Shown: positions 24,351 through 33,085, numbered from the stretch's first letter. The stretch: DNA of 64,000 nt from Neisseria lisongii (GCF_028463985.1 NZ_CP116766.1:1178001-1242000), one strand, 5' to 3'. Made by a program: numbers and translations. Notes: generated by a model from the letters alone, not told the origin.

Positions 24351-24547
24351 TATCGTGAAATAACCAAAAAGATATCACAACCTAAGAGAACCACCCTTCC
24401 CCTAACCCCTTCCCGCCAGCGGGACGGGGAACGGTGTGTAGCGTGCTTGCCTAAGCATGCACGTGTTCTTCAAATTCCACATGAAGGCCGTCTGAAAATG
24501 AGCGAAGCGAGTTTCTGCGCAGCTAAAATCTGATTTTCAGACGGCCT
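24351..24547. repeat. Long dispersed repeat, copy 1 (about 197 bp)
   Basis: Begins with a TATCGTGAAATAACC end like the Correia-like elements, continues through CCCGCCAGCGGGAC, GTGTAGCGTGCTTGCC and TAAGCATGCACGTGTTCTT, and ends in an inverted uptake-sequence pair with GAGCGAAGCGAGTTTCTGCG in the loop. Copy 2 is at 47416-47599; they differ at scattered positions and by one short gap. The terminal hairpin probably terminates the outer membrane factor gene. Confidence 0.75.
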
Positions 24548-24564
24548 GTTTCACGCTTTCGGCA

Positions 24565-25941
24565 TTATTTGCGGCTGTACCGCCCTGCCATCGCCTGATA
24601 TATCCGGTTTTCCGCTTTCAGGGTTTGGTAGCGTTGATTGAGCAGGTTTTGCGCCGTGCCGTATTCAGTGTTGAGTGCTTCGAGCCAGTCTTTGAGTTCG
24701 TTTTTGCCGTATTGATAGCGCACTTGGTAATAGCGGCTGTTTTTCTGATCCAAAACATAACGTTGGCGCAGGTTGCCCAAGGTGGTTTCGGCGTTGCGGT
24801 AGTCGGCGTAATAGGTGTGGACTTCGTTTAATGCCGAAGTCAGGGTCTGTTCGAAATTCAGGCGGGCGCTGTCGAAGTCGGCTTCAGCGGCTTTGTCTTT
24901 CCATTTTAGGGTTTTCCAGTCCAAAAACGGTAGATTGAGCTGCACTGAACCGCCTAAAAACGGTACGTCAAACAAGGTGCGGGCTTTGTCGGACGAGCTG
25001 CTCAGGCTGGCACCGACAGTAATGCTCGGATACCAGCTGAGTTTCTGCGCTTCCAGCGATTGCAGTGAAGACTGCAGACGGTATTCGGCGGCACGCAGAT
25101 CGGGGCGGTTGGCCAATGTGGAAACGGGGACATTCAAATCCACGCCTTTGGCTGCGGCCAAACGGTAGTCGGTCGGATCGGCGGCGGGAGCTTCGTTCGG
25201 TTTGAGATTGAGCAGGTTGCGTAAGGTCTGCTGCGCTGTGTTGCGGCTGTTTTGCAGTGTCAGCAGATTGTTTTTTGCAGCGAGCAAGGCTTGCTGCGCC
25301 TGCACCGGCACGTTGGCATTGACTTTGCCCAAGCGGTATTTGCTGGCGGAAATGCGGTTGATTTCTTCGTATCGGGCAATGGATTGTTCCGTTAAATCAA
25401 TCGCTTCGTTAAGATAGGCAATTTGAAAATACACATCGGTAATGTTGTTGAGCAGCGTCAGGCGGGTTTTTGCCAAATCTTCCGCCGTTGCCTGATATTC
25501 CCAGATTTGGGCGCTGGCGGTTTTGCTCAAACGCTGCCACAAATCCAATTCGTAGCTCACGCCCAAGCGGCTGCTGAAGCTGTTTTGGCTGTCGCCCGAC
25601 TTCAGGTTTCGGCTGTCGGAAGCACCCGCCGAACCGTTGAACGACGGTACTAAATTCGCACCCAAAATATTCGCCTGATACAGGGCTTTGTTCACATGAA
25701 TAGCGGCTTTTTTCAGGTCGATATTGTTTGCCAATGCCTGATTGACCAAGGCATTCAGCTTGGAATCGCCGTAAATCTGCCACCATTCGCCATCGATATG
25801 GTAGCGGTCGGCGGTGTCCGCTGCGCTGCTAAGATGCGGATTGCCCTCAAGTGCAGAAATATGGGTTTGCGGCAAACCTGCGCAGGCACTCAGGGTCAGC
25901 GCCATCATGCTGATAAATAAGGTTTGTTTGATTGGTTTCAT
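24565..25941 (-). CDS. Outer membrane efflux lipoprotein (TolC/NodT family)
   Basis: Outer-membrane channel of a tripartite exporter. 458 residues: lipoprotein signal MKPIKQTLFISMMALTLSAC, a WWQIYGDSKLNALVNQALANN start typical of NodT-type factors, then long helices with LTLLNNITDVYFQIAYL and NRPDLRAAEYRLQ repeats. It resembles MtrE/OprM. Lies 59 bases downstream of macB on the same strand, so macA-macB and this gene form one operon. Neisseria MacAB is usually described as using MtrE; a dedicated channel in the same operon is notable. Confidence 0.93.
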   Translation of the reverse strand: MKPIKQTLFISMMALTLSACAGLPQTHISALEGNPHLSSAADTADRYHIDGEWWQIYGDSKLNALVNQALANNIDLKKAAIHVNKALYQANILGANLVPSFNGSAGASDSRNLKSGDSQNSFSSRLGVSYELDLWQRLSKTASAQIWEYQATAEDLAKTRLTLLNNITDVYFQIAYLNEAIDLTEQSIARYEEINRISASKYRLGKVNANVPVQAQQALLAAKNNLLTLQNSRNTAQQTLRNLLNLKPNEAPAADPTDYRLAAAKGVDLNVPVSTLANRPDLRAAEYRLQSSLQSLEAQKLSWYPSITVGASLSSSSDKARTLFDVPFLGGSVQLNLPFLDWKTLKWKDKAAEADFDSARLNFEQTLTSALNEVHTYYADYRNAETTLGNLRQRYVLDQKNSRYYQVRYQYGKNELKDWLEALNTEYGTAQNLLNQRYQTLKAENRIYQAMAGRYSRK

Positions 25942-25956
25942 GATGATTCTTTCTCT

Positions 25957-25988
25957 GTTTTCAGACGGCCTGATGCCGTCTGAAAACG
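25957..25988. other. Tail-to-tail uptake sequences between macB and the outer membrane factor gene
   Basis: TTTTCAGACGGC and GCCGTCTGAAAA separated by five bases. The transcript could form a small stem here, inside the operon. Confidence 0.55.
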
Positions 25989-26000
25989 GGCAAAACGGTT

Positions 26001-27935
26001 TTAATCCTGCGCCAAAGCGTCAATCGGGTTCAGCTTGGCGGCACGGTTGGCGGGCATAAAGCCGAACGCCACGCCAATAATGCTGGAACACACCACCGCC
26101 CCGACAATGGAAAAAGTGGAAAAACTCATCGGGAAATCTTCCACCAGATAGCTGAATACTGCGCCGATCAGCCCCGACAGTGCCACGCCGATCAAGCCGC
26201 CGATCAAACAGATTAACACGGCTTCAATCAGAAACTGCTGCAGAATATTGCCCCGTCGTGCGCCGATGGCCATGCGTACGCCGATTTCTTTGGTGCGCTC
26301 GGTTACCGACACCAGCATGATGTTCATCACGCCGATACCGCCGACCACCAGCGAAATCATGGCGATACAGGAAATCAACAGTTTCATTGTGCCGGTGGCG
26401 CTTTCCACCGTCTGCTTGATGCTGTCGCTGTTGCGCATGAAAAAGTCTTCCGTGCCGTGGCGGGCGGTTAAAAGCTGAGTTAGCCCTTTTTCCGCCACTT
26501 GAGAATCGATGTTGTCTTTGATTTTGACCACAATCGAATTGGTGTGGCTTTCGCCGGTAATCTGGTGCATCACTGTGGTATAGGGCGACCACAGCATCAG
26601 GCTGTCGGAGCCGCCGAAATTGTTTTTTTCATCAGCCATAATGCCGATAACGGTCAGCGGCCGTTTTTTAAACAGCACCACTTTGCCCAAAGGGTCGGTA
26701 TCGCCGAACAGTTTGTTTTGCGTGTTTTTATCGATCACCACCACTTGCGCATCGGAATGCACTTCGCTTTCGTCAAACAGCCGCCCCCGCTCCAGCTTCA
26801 AACCCCGCACATCAAAATACTGTTCTCCCACGCCGTATAACACCGCCCGCAAATCGGTATTCCGATAAGTCAGCGTTTTGCTGGTCGAAGTTTGCGGCGT
26901 GGCGGAATCGACATAGCTTTGTTTGGCAATCGTCAGCGCATCGTCGATGGTCAGCGTTTTGATGCGTGCCGAACGCCGGTCGCCGAAACCTTTGCCGGGG
27001 AAAATGCTGATGGTATTGGTTCCCATGGCATTGATGTCGGCGAGGATTTTTTCCTGCGAACCGTTGCCCAGTGCCACCACCGATACCACCGAGGCAATGC
27101 CGATAATGATACCGAGCATGGTCAGCAGCGAACGCATTTTGTGCGCCACAATCGCATGTACCGACATTTTGAAGGCTTCGACAAACTGGTCGAAATAAAA
27201 CGACCACGAGGATTGTTCCTGCGTGCTTTTAACATCGCTGCGGGCAATTTTTTCTGTTTTGCTGGTGTCGGAAATGATTTCGCCGTCCCGGATTTCAATC
27301 ACCCGGTTGGCATTGGCGGCAATCGAAGGGTCGTGGGTTACCATAATCACGGTATGCCCCTGCCGGTGCAGGCGGTGGATGATTTCCATCACGTTTTTGC
27401 CGCTGGCGGTATCCAGCGCACCGGTCGGCTCGTCGGCAAAAATGATTTCGCCGCCGTTCATCAGCGCCCGTGCAATCGAAACCCGCTGCTGCTGGCCGCC
27501 GGAAAGCTCGCTCGGCTTATTGCCTTCTTTGCCGCTCAAACCCAAATCCGCTAGCAGTTTTTGCGCCCGCTCGTTGCGCTCTTTGCCCGCCATGCCGACA
27601 TACACCGCCGGCAACGCCACATTGTCTTTTGCTGTGAGCGAACCGAGCAGGTTGTAGCGTTGGAAGATAAAGCCGAAACGGCTGCGGCGCAGGGCGGCCA
27701 GTTCATCAGGATTCATGGCGGCGGTTTCCACGCCGTCTATGGTGTACGACCCCGAAGTCGGCGTATCCAAACAGCCCAAAATGTTCATCAGCGTGGACTT
27801 GCCCGAACCGGACTGCCCGATAATGGCGACAAAATCGCCTTTTTCTACCGACAAACTGACGTTTTTCAAAACGTGGACACGGTTTTCGCCGCTGCCGAAA
27901 TAGCGGTTGAGGTTTTTACATTCAATCAAACTCAT
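26001..27935 (-). CDS. macB: Macrolide export ATP-binding/permease MacB
   Basis: Fused ABC ATPase-permease that drives efflux through MacA and an outer membrane channel. 644 residues from ATG at 27935. N-terminal ATPase domain: Walker A GQSGSGKST, signature LSGGQQQRVSIARALM, Walker B IIFADEPTGALD, switch MVTHDPSI. C-terminal half: four membrane helices and the large periplasmic domain between the first and second (QEKILADINAMGTNTISIFPG to KEIGVRMAIGARRGNIL). The longer frame to 27989 is not needed. Substrates by family: macrolides, peptides, some lipids. Confidence 0.95.
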   Translation of the reverse strand: MSLIECKNLNRYFGSGENRVHVLKNVSLSVEKGDFVAIIGQSGSGKSTLMNILGCLDTPTSGSYTIDGVETAAMNPDELAALRRSRFGFIFQRYNLLGSLTAKDNVALPAVYVGMAGKERNERAQKLLADLGLSGKEGNKPSELSGGQQQRVSIARALMNGGEIIFADEPTGALDTASGKNVMEIIHRLHRQGHTVIMVTHDPSIAANANRVIEIRDGEIISDTSKTEKIARSDVKSTQEQSSWSFYFDQFVEAFKMSVHAIVAHKMRSLLTMLGIIIGIASVVSVVALGNGSQEKILADINAMGTNTISIFPGKGFGDRRSARIKTLTIDDALTIAKQSYVDSATPQTSTSKTLTYRNTDLRAVLYGVGEQYFDVRGLKLERGRLFDESEVHSDAQVVVIDKNTQNKLFGDTDPLGKVVLFKKRPLTVIGIMADEKNNFGGSDSLMLWSPYTTVMHQITGESHTNSIVVKIKDNIDSQVAEKGLTQLLTARHGTEDFFMRNSDSIKQTVESATGTMKLLISCIAMISLVVGGIGVMNIMLVSVTERTKEIGVRMAIGARRGNILQQFLIEAVLICLIGGLIGVALSGLIGAVFSYLVEDFPMSFSTFSIVGAVVCSSIIGVAFGFMPANRAAKLNPIDALAQD

Positions 27936-28014
27936 AGGGTTTTGACCGTTTTCTAAAATGGTTGCGCCATATTTGTTACCATCAAACACGGCTTATTGTC
28001 TGCCTGCCCGAATC

Positions 28015-28062
28015 AGGCCGTCTGAAAATGCCTGTTGCCGAAACCGCATTTTCAGACGGCCT
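28015..28062. other. Uptake-sequence hairpin between macA and macB
   Basis: AGGCCGTCTGAAAATGC (28015-28031) and its perfect complement (28046-28062) with a 14-base loop, starting 10 bases after the macA stop. It may attenuate macB relative to macA, or simply be an uptake site. Confidence 0.6.
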
Positions 28063-28072
28063 TACCGCTGCC

Positions 28073-29248
28073 TTACATCGGCGGACCCATGCGTTTACCG
28101 CCGCCCTGCGGCGTTTCGCCCGCTTCCAATTCGGACAGCACCACTTGTTCGCCTTCTTTCAATCCGCTTTTAACTTCCACATTCATATTGTCTTTCAAAC
28201 CGGTGGTAATCATGCGTTCTTCCGCCTTGCCCTCGGCATTCAGCACACGCACCACGGCCTTGCCGTTTTTGCGTTTCACCGCCAATACCGGCACGGTCAA
28301 GACATTTTCTGCGCTGCTGATTTCAATCGTATTCTGCGTGGTCATGCCGATGGCGAGCTTGCCCTCAGGGTTGGGTACCAGCGCCCGTGCATAATAATAA
28401 ATCGCATTTTCGGTGGTATCGGTTTTCTTGCTGTAGCTGCCCTGCGACAAAGTCGTCAGGCCGGGGTCGATGCTGTCGAGCGCCGCCTCAAACGGCTTGT
28501 CCGCCTCCGACAAAATGGTAAACGATACCGGCTGCCCTGCTTTCACTTTGGTAATATCGCCCTCGGCAATCTGCATTTTGTTTAACATCGTTTCCAGATT
28601 CGCCAGTTGGATGATGGTCGGTGCAGTTTGGTTGGCATTGACCGTCTGCCCCTCTTCCACCGGAATCGACACCACCGTACCGGCAATCGGTGCCGCAATG
28701 CGGGTATAGCCCAAATCGGCCTCGGCGGTATTGATGGCAATCTGCATTTGTCTGATCGACGATTTCAACTCGGCCACTCTGGCTTTGGCCGCTGCCAACG
28801 CATCTTCCGCTGTTTCCAATTCTTCTTTGGACGTGGCTTCTTCACGCCACAGCGCCGCTTCGCGCTGATGTTTTTTCCCGGCGCTGCGCAACGCAATTTC
28901 CGCCGACACCAACTGCGCCCGCAAGGTATCCAGTTTGGCACGGTTGGTATTCAGCGTATTGATTTGTGTGGTCGAATCGATTTCGGCAATCAAATCGCCT
29001 TTTTGGATAAACTGCCCGATTTTGACATGCAGTTTTTTAATCTGCCCCGAAGCCTGCGCCCCCACGTCCACCATATTCGACGGCGAAATCTCGCCCGTTG
29101 CCGATACCGTCTGCCGGACAGTGGAACGTTTCACCGGCTCGGTGAGATATTTCGGCGGCACTTCCTGTGGAAAAAAATACTTCCACGCCGCAAACCCCGC
29201 CGCCGCAACCAATACTGCGCCGATCGCCCATTTGATCATTTTCGCCAT
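28073..29248 (-). CDS. macA: Macrolide efflux periplasmic adaptor MacA
   Basis: Membrane-fusion protein linking MacB with the outer membrane channel. 391 residues: N-terminal anchor helix (MIKWAIGAVLVAAAGFAAW), barrel-sandwich (lipoyl) halves around IGQFIQKGDLIAEIDST and GTVVSIPVEEGQTVNAN, a long alpha-hairpin between them, and the beta-barrel and MP domains. The C-terminal GGGKRMGPPM tail is short. First gene of the operon; its upstream region is the 390-base gap to 29640. Confidence 0.95.
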   Translation of the reverse strand: MAKMIKWAIGAVLVAAAGFAAWKYFFPQEVPPKYLTEPVKRSTVRQTVSATGEISPSNMVDVGAQASGQIKKLHVKIGQFIQKGDLIAEIDSTTQINTLNTNRAKLDTLRAQLVSAEIALRSAGKKHQREAALWREEATSKEELETAEDALAAAKARVAELKSSIRQMQIAINTAEADLGYTRIAAPIAGTVVSIPVEEGQTVNANQTAPTIIQLANLETMLNKMQIAEGDITKVKAGQPVSFTILSEADKPFEAALDSIDPGLTTLSQGSYSKKTDTTENAIYYYARALVPNPEGKLAIGMTTQNTIEISSAENVLTVPVLAVKRKNGKAVVRVLNAEGKAEERMITTGLKDNMNVEVKSGLKEGEQVVLSELEAGETPQGGGKRMGPPM

Positions 29249-29639
29249 AAGACTTACCTGATGATTGAGAAAAATTTATCTGTTTGTACGCCATAAATAA
29301 CAGCATTCACGATTGTTTTTTGTGAATTTCACTATATCAAGGGTAAAACAGGCGGATTCTACCCCCAATCCGCCGTACTGAAAAGGCACAGGCCGTCTGA
29401 AAATCAATGCAAATATATGTTTTAAAAATATTTTTACAGATTTTATTTAAATAATATTGCCAATCATTAACCTATTCTTCCACACCCCGGCTTGCCCGCT
29501 TTCCCCGTTTGCCCACATCATGATTTACATTTATTAACACTCAAAACCGCAAAATATTGTATTTGGTAAGCAGCATGGCGGCCACAATGCCGCTTGTGAT
29601 AAGATTCCCGCAACCGATTATTTCCAAGGAAACCGCCCA
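29249..29639. other. Intergenic region between macA and a small membrane protein gene
   Basis: Non-coding, AT-rich to the right. Holds a solo TATAG-type end (TTTCACTATATC near 29326-29338), a small hairpin GGCGGATT...AATCCGCC (29351-29374), and one uptake sequence (29390-29403). No gene is seen. Confidence 0.55.
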
Positions 29640-29840
29640 ATGTTTTGGTACATCATCAGCTTTTTCGCCTTTATCGCCGCCCTGCTGGCACTGTTTGTCA
29701 ATGCCAGCGCTTTCGGTATGAGCGACGATGACACGCCGCCTTCCGAATACGAAAAAATGCTGGGCTTGGGGACAAAATTAAAAGACAAAAAACTGGCGGA
29801 ACAAGAACGCCAAGCCATGCGTGTCCACCCCGACGACTGA
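29640..29840 (+). CDS. Small membrane protein of unknown function
   Basis: 66 residues: one hydrophobic helix (IISFFAFIAALLALFVNA, about 5-22), then a short charged, acidic-to-basic tail (DDDTPPSEYEKMLGLG, KDKKLAEQERQ). AAGGAAA stands eight bases before the ATG, which supports translation. I do not recognise the family. Codon use matches the neighbouring genes. A miniature transposon begins nine bases after its stop. Confidence 0.6.
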   Translation: MFWYIISFFAFIAALLALFVNASAFGMSDDDTPPSEYEKMLGLGTKLKDKKLAEQERQAMRVHPDD

Positions 29841-29848
29841 AACAGGCC

Positions 29849-29991
29849 GAGACCTTTGCAAAACCCTAGATTTGAGTACAGTTCAAAGTTATAGCAGCGA
29901 AAAAATCGAAGACATATCATAAAGATAGGCAAGATTTTGAGCAGCGCATAACGAAGAAATGTACCAAAGATAGGGAATTTGCAAAGGTCTC
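29849..29991. mobile_element. 143-bp miniature element with GAGACCTTTGCAAA ends
   Basis: Perfect 14-base terminal inverted repeats, GAGACCTTTGCAAA (29849-29862) and TTTGCAAAGGTCTC (29978-29991), with partial matching further in (CCTA, TTT, GTAC). No open reading frame inside. It is flanked by AGGCC on both sides (29844-29848 and 29992-29996), a probable 5-base target duplication that falls inside an uptake sequence. From memory the ends resemble those of the neisserial IS1106/IS5-type elements, so it is likely a non-autonomous derivative. Confidence 0.8.
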
Positions 29992-30058
29992 AGGCCGTCT
30001 GAAAAACGGGTTCTGCGCAGCCAACCTGAATAAATATAACCACAAAGCGAGAAAAATC

Positions 30059-30517
30059 ATGCCCACCCCTGCACAACTGCGGGGCTTTACCCTGCTGCAA
30101 CTTTTGTCGGCGCTGCTGATACTCAGCCTGCTCACGCTCGCCGCCTATCCCGCCTACCGCCACCATGTCCGTGCCGCCAAACTGCGTGCGGCGCAGCAGG
30201 CGCTGCTGGCCGATACCCATTTTTTGGAACAGTTTTACCTGCAAAACGGTTCGTTCAAAGCCAATTCCACCACTTGGCCCAAACTGCCCCACACCGCCAC
30301 CGACAGTTTCTGCATCGGTCTGCACGGGCAAGCTAAAGGCGCATTGGACAACGAATTTACCGTCAAAGCCGCCGCCTTTTCGCCCGAACACGAACCCCGT
30401 ATCCTGAAAATCAACGAATCTCTGATTACGCTGGTTTGCGAACGCTCCGAAAGCCGCTGCACCGATGAGGGCATCAGCAACGGCAAAGACGAACAATGCA
30501 CGGTTTACCAACCGTAA
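30059..30517 (+). CDS. comP: Minor type IV pilin ComP, uptake-sequence receptor
   Basis: ComP binds the DNA uptake sequence and makes Neisseria take up its own DNA. 152-residue prepilin with a short leader cut after Gly9 (RG/FTLLQLL), a hydrophobic N-terminal helix and YPAYRHHVRAAKLRAAQQALL. The globular part matches ComP closely: HFLEQFYLQNGSFK, FCIGLHGQAKGALD, LITLVCERS, RCTDEG and QCTVYQP give the four cysteines of its two disulfides. Odd feature: position 5 of the mature pilin is Gln where almost all type IV pilins, including meningococcal ComP, have Glu. A transposon-derived element lies 68 bases upstream, so its promoter may be altered. Confidence 0.92.
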   Translation: MPTPAQLRGFTLLQLLSALLILSLLTLAAYPAYRHHVRAAKLRAAQQALLADTHFLEQFYLQNGSFKANSTTWPKLPHTATDSFCIGLHGQAKGALDNEFTVKAAAFSPEHEPRILKINESLITLVCERSESRCTDEGISNGKDEQCTVYQP

Positions 30518-30553
30518 ACCGTGCATATCGTAAATTCGCAATACCGATAAAAC

Positions 30554-30604
30554 AGGCCGTCTGAAAACCGGAGTTTGGCAAAACCTGCGGTTTTCAGACG
30601 GCCT
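30554..30604. terminator. Terminator between comP and corC
   Basis: AGGCCGTCTGAAAACCG (30554-30570) and its perfect complement (30588-30604), 17-base loop; serves both convergent genes. Confidence 0.85.
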
Positions 30605-30627
30605 GAAACAATGCTTCCGCCGTTTTT

Positions 30628-31470
30628 TTAAACGGCGTTTTCTTCGTTTTTCACCCGTACCGCCATCAGGGTATGCAGGCGGCGGTTGTCGGCACGGGCA
30701 ACGGTAAACTGCAGCGGGCCTAAGATGAATTTTTCGCCCCGCACCGGCAAATGGCCGCATTCCTGAATAATCAGGCCGCCGATGGTGTCGGCTTCTTCGC
30801 TGCTGTATTCGGTGTGGAAAAAGGCGTTGATGTCTTCGATTTCGGTTACGGCGTTGATCCGCCAGCGTTCGCTGGAAACGGCAAAGATGTTGTCGGCGCT
30901 TTCGTCTGCGTCAAATTCGTCTTCGATTTCGCCGACGATTTGTTCGATGATGTCTTCAAAAGTAACCAGCCCCGACACGCCGCCGTATTCGTCCACCACA
31001 ATCGCCATGTGGTTGCGCTGTTCGCGAAATTCTTTGAGCAGGGTGTTGAGGGATTTGCCTTCGGGAACGAATACGGGCGGGCGCAATACGGCTTTGAGAC
31101 TGAATTGTTCGGGTGAGACGATGTATTTGAGCAGGTCTTTGGCGTGCAAAATGCCCAAGACTTCGTCTTTGTCGCCGCCGATAACGGGGAAACGGGAATG
31201 GGCGGTTTCGATGATGTAGCCGACAATCCGCTCGATGCTGTCGTTTTCTTTGATAACGTTCATCTGGCTGCGGGTAATCATGGCATCGCGTACTTCCAAA
31301 TCGGGGAAGTCCAATACTTTTTCCAGACGCAGCAGGGTGTCGGCATCAAACACTTCCTGCCCGTGCGCCTGCCGCAGCAGGCCGATCACGTCTTCGGCGG
31401 AATCGGGTTCGCCGGCAAAACGGGCGATAAGGCGTTCAAAAAAATTGGGTTTCGACTGCGTGTCGTCCAT
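30628..31470 (-). CDS. corC: HlyC/CorC family CBS-domain protein
   Basis: Cytoplasmic CBS-pair protein linked with magnesium/cobalt efflux (YbeX/CorC). 280 residues: short N-terminal segment, two CBS domains (VRDAMITRSQMNVI to LHAKDLLKYI, and the segment with VVDEYGGVSGLVTFEDIIEQIVGEIEDE), and a C-terminal CorC_HlyC domain. No membrane helices. Starts one base after the ybeY stop, as in the E. coli ybeY-ybeX pair. Confidence 0.93.
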   Translation of the reverse strand: MDDTQSKPNFFERLIARFAGEPDSAEDVIGLLRQAHGQEVFDADTLLRLEKVLDFPDLEVRDAMITRSQMNVIKENDSIERIVGYIIETAHSRFPVIGGDKDEVLGILHAKDLLKYIVSPEQFSLKAVLRPPVFVPEGKSLNTLLKEFREQRNHMAIVVDEYGGVSGLVTFEDIIEQIVGEIEDEFDADESADNIFAVSSERWRINAVTEIEDINAFFHTEYSSEEADTIGGLIIQECGHLPVRGEKFILGPLQFTVARADNRRLHTLMAVRVKNEENAV

Positions 31471-31471
31471 A

Positions 31472-31981
31472 TCAGTATTCGTCCTGTCGGTAAGGGTTGG
31501 GGAAGCCTGCCTGCTGCATCAGCCGGATTTCCAGCGCTTCCATTGCTTCGGCTTCATCGTCTTCAATATGATCGTAACCCATCAGGTGCAACGTGCCGTG
31601 CATGGTCAGATGGGCAAAATGCTGTTCGGGCGTTTTGCCCTGCTCGGCGGCTTCTTTCTGCACCACTTGCGGACAAATAATCAAATCGCCGCAGAGCGTG
31701 TCGCTGCTGCCGGCGAAATCCTCGCCTTCGTTCAGGGCAAAACTCAATATATTGGTGGCATAATCTTTGCCCCGATAATCACGGTTGTAGGCACGGGCTT
31801 CTTCTTCGTCAAGCAGCACCAAGCCGATGTCGGCACGGCGGTATTCGTTTTTCAGCGCCGCCCATGCCCAGCGGTAGAAATCACGTTCGGCCGGCACATC
31901 AAGGCTTGAAGCGTTTTCAAAGCCCAAGCGGAAACGTCGGCGCTGCAGGGTTAAAAACGGATATTTTTTTGCACGTTTCAT
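31472..31981 (-). CDS. ybeY: Endoribonuclease YbeY (rRNA maturation)
   Basis: Zinc-dependent endoribonuclease involved in 16S rRNA 3' maturation and ribosome quality control. 169 residues from ATG at 31981. Zinc motif HLTMHGTLHLMGYDH (HxxxHxxxxHxxGxDH pattern) near the C-terminus. Coupled to corC downstream. Confidence 0.95.
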   Translation of the reverse strand: MKRAKKYPFLTLQRRRFRLGFENASSLDVPAERDFYRWAWAALKNEYRRADIGLVLLDEEEARAYNRDYRGKDYATNILSFALNEGEDFAGSSDTLCGDLIICPQVVQKEAAEQGKTPEQHFAHLTMHGTLHLMGYDHIEDDEAEAMEALEIRLMQQAGFPNPYRQDEY

Positions 31982-32138
31982 AAAATAGTCAAGAATAGGT
32001 TTGCAGGCGGACATTATAGCCGAAATACGCTGTTTTCCATATATCGCAAAATGCGTTTTTCAGACGGCCTGTTCCCGAAAAAAGCCCGCCGATTTATGTT
32101 AAACTTGGGGTTTTCTATTTCCTTCAGCGATACCCGAC

Positions 32139-33074
32139 ATGATTCCTGAAAAACTCATCATCGCCAGCCGTGAAAGCCTGCTTGCCATGTGGCAAGCGGA
32201 ACATATCCGAGACCGTCTGCAACAGCTTTATCCGGGCTGCACCGTCGAAATTTTGGGCATGACCACCAAAGGCGACCAGATTCTCGACAAAACCCTGTCC
32301 AAAATCGGCGGCAAAGGCCTGTTTATCAAAGAGTTGGAACAGGCATTACAGGAAGGCCGTGCTGATTTGGCGGTACATTCGATTAAAGACGTGCCGATGG
32401 ATTTGCCCGACGGCTTCCGTTTGGCCGCCATCGGTGAGCGTGCCAATCCGTTTGACGCATTCGTTTCCAACCGTTACGCCCGCTTGGAAGACCTGCCGCA
32501 AGGCGCAGTTGTCGGCACGTCCAGCCTGCGGCGCGAGGCTCAACTTCGGGCAAACCACCCGCATTTGGTCATCAAACCGCTGCGGGGCAATGTGCAAACC
32601 CGACTGCGCAAACTCGACGACGGCGAATACGATGCGATTATCCTCGCCGCCGCCGGTCTGCAACGCTTGGGCTTGGACGAGCGCATCCGCACTATTCTGC
32701 CCGCCGCCGACAGTCTGCCCGCCGCCGGTCAGGGCGCACTGGGTATTGAAATCGCCGACCACCGCCATGATTTGCTTGAGATTCTGCAACCGCTCAACCA
32801 CCCCGTTACCCATGCCTGCGTAACCGCCGAACGTGCCTTGGCAAGAGCCTTGGGCGGCAGCTGCCAAGTGCCGTTGGCCGCCTACTGCACCGAACAGGAC
32901 GGCCTGCTCACGCTGCACGGCTTGGTCGGCCACCCCGACGGCTCGGTGATTCTGCGTGCCGACGCCCAAGCCCCTGCCGAATACGCCGATGCCCTCGGCC
33001 GTGCCGTTGCCAAAAAACTGGCGGACGACGGCGCAGTCGAGTTGATTGAAGCGGTTTTGGCGGAACAGGCATAA
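32139..33074 (+). CDS. hemC: Porphobilinogen deaminase (hydroxymethylbilane synthase)
   Basis: Joins four porphobilinogens into hydroxymethylbilane for haem. 311 residues, usual length. IIASRESLLAMWQAEHI start, the substrate-binding KDVPMDLPDGF and GTSSLRREAQLRA, and the cofactor-attachment Cys in LGGSCQVPLAAYC. hemD is not next to it: an uptake-sequence terminator and repeats follow. Confidence 0.96.
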   Translation: MIPEKLIIASRESLLAMWQAEHIRDRLQQLYPGCTVEILGMTTKGDQILDKTLSKIGGKGLFIKELEQALQEGRADLAVHSIKDVPMDLPDGFRLAAIGERANPFDAFVSNRYARLEDLPQGAVVGTSSLRREAQLRANHPHLVIKPLRGNVQTRLRKLDDGEYDAIILAAAGLQRLGLDERIRTILPAADSLPAAGQGALGIEIADHRHDLLEILQPLNHPVTHACVTAERALARALGGSCQVPLAAYCTEQDGLLTLHGLVGHPDGSVILRADAQAPAEYADALGRAVAKKLADDGAVELIEAVLAEQA

Positions 33075-33085
33075 ACAGCCGAAAA

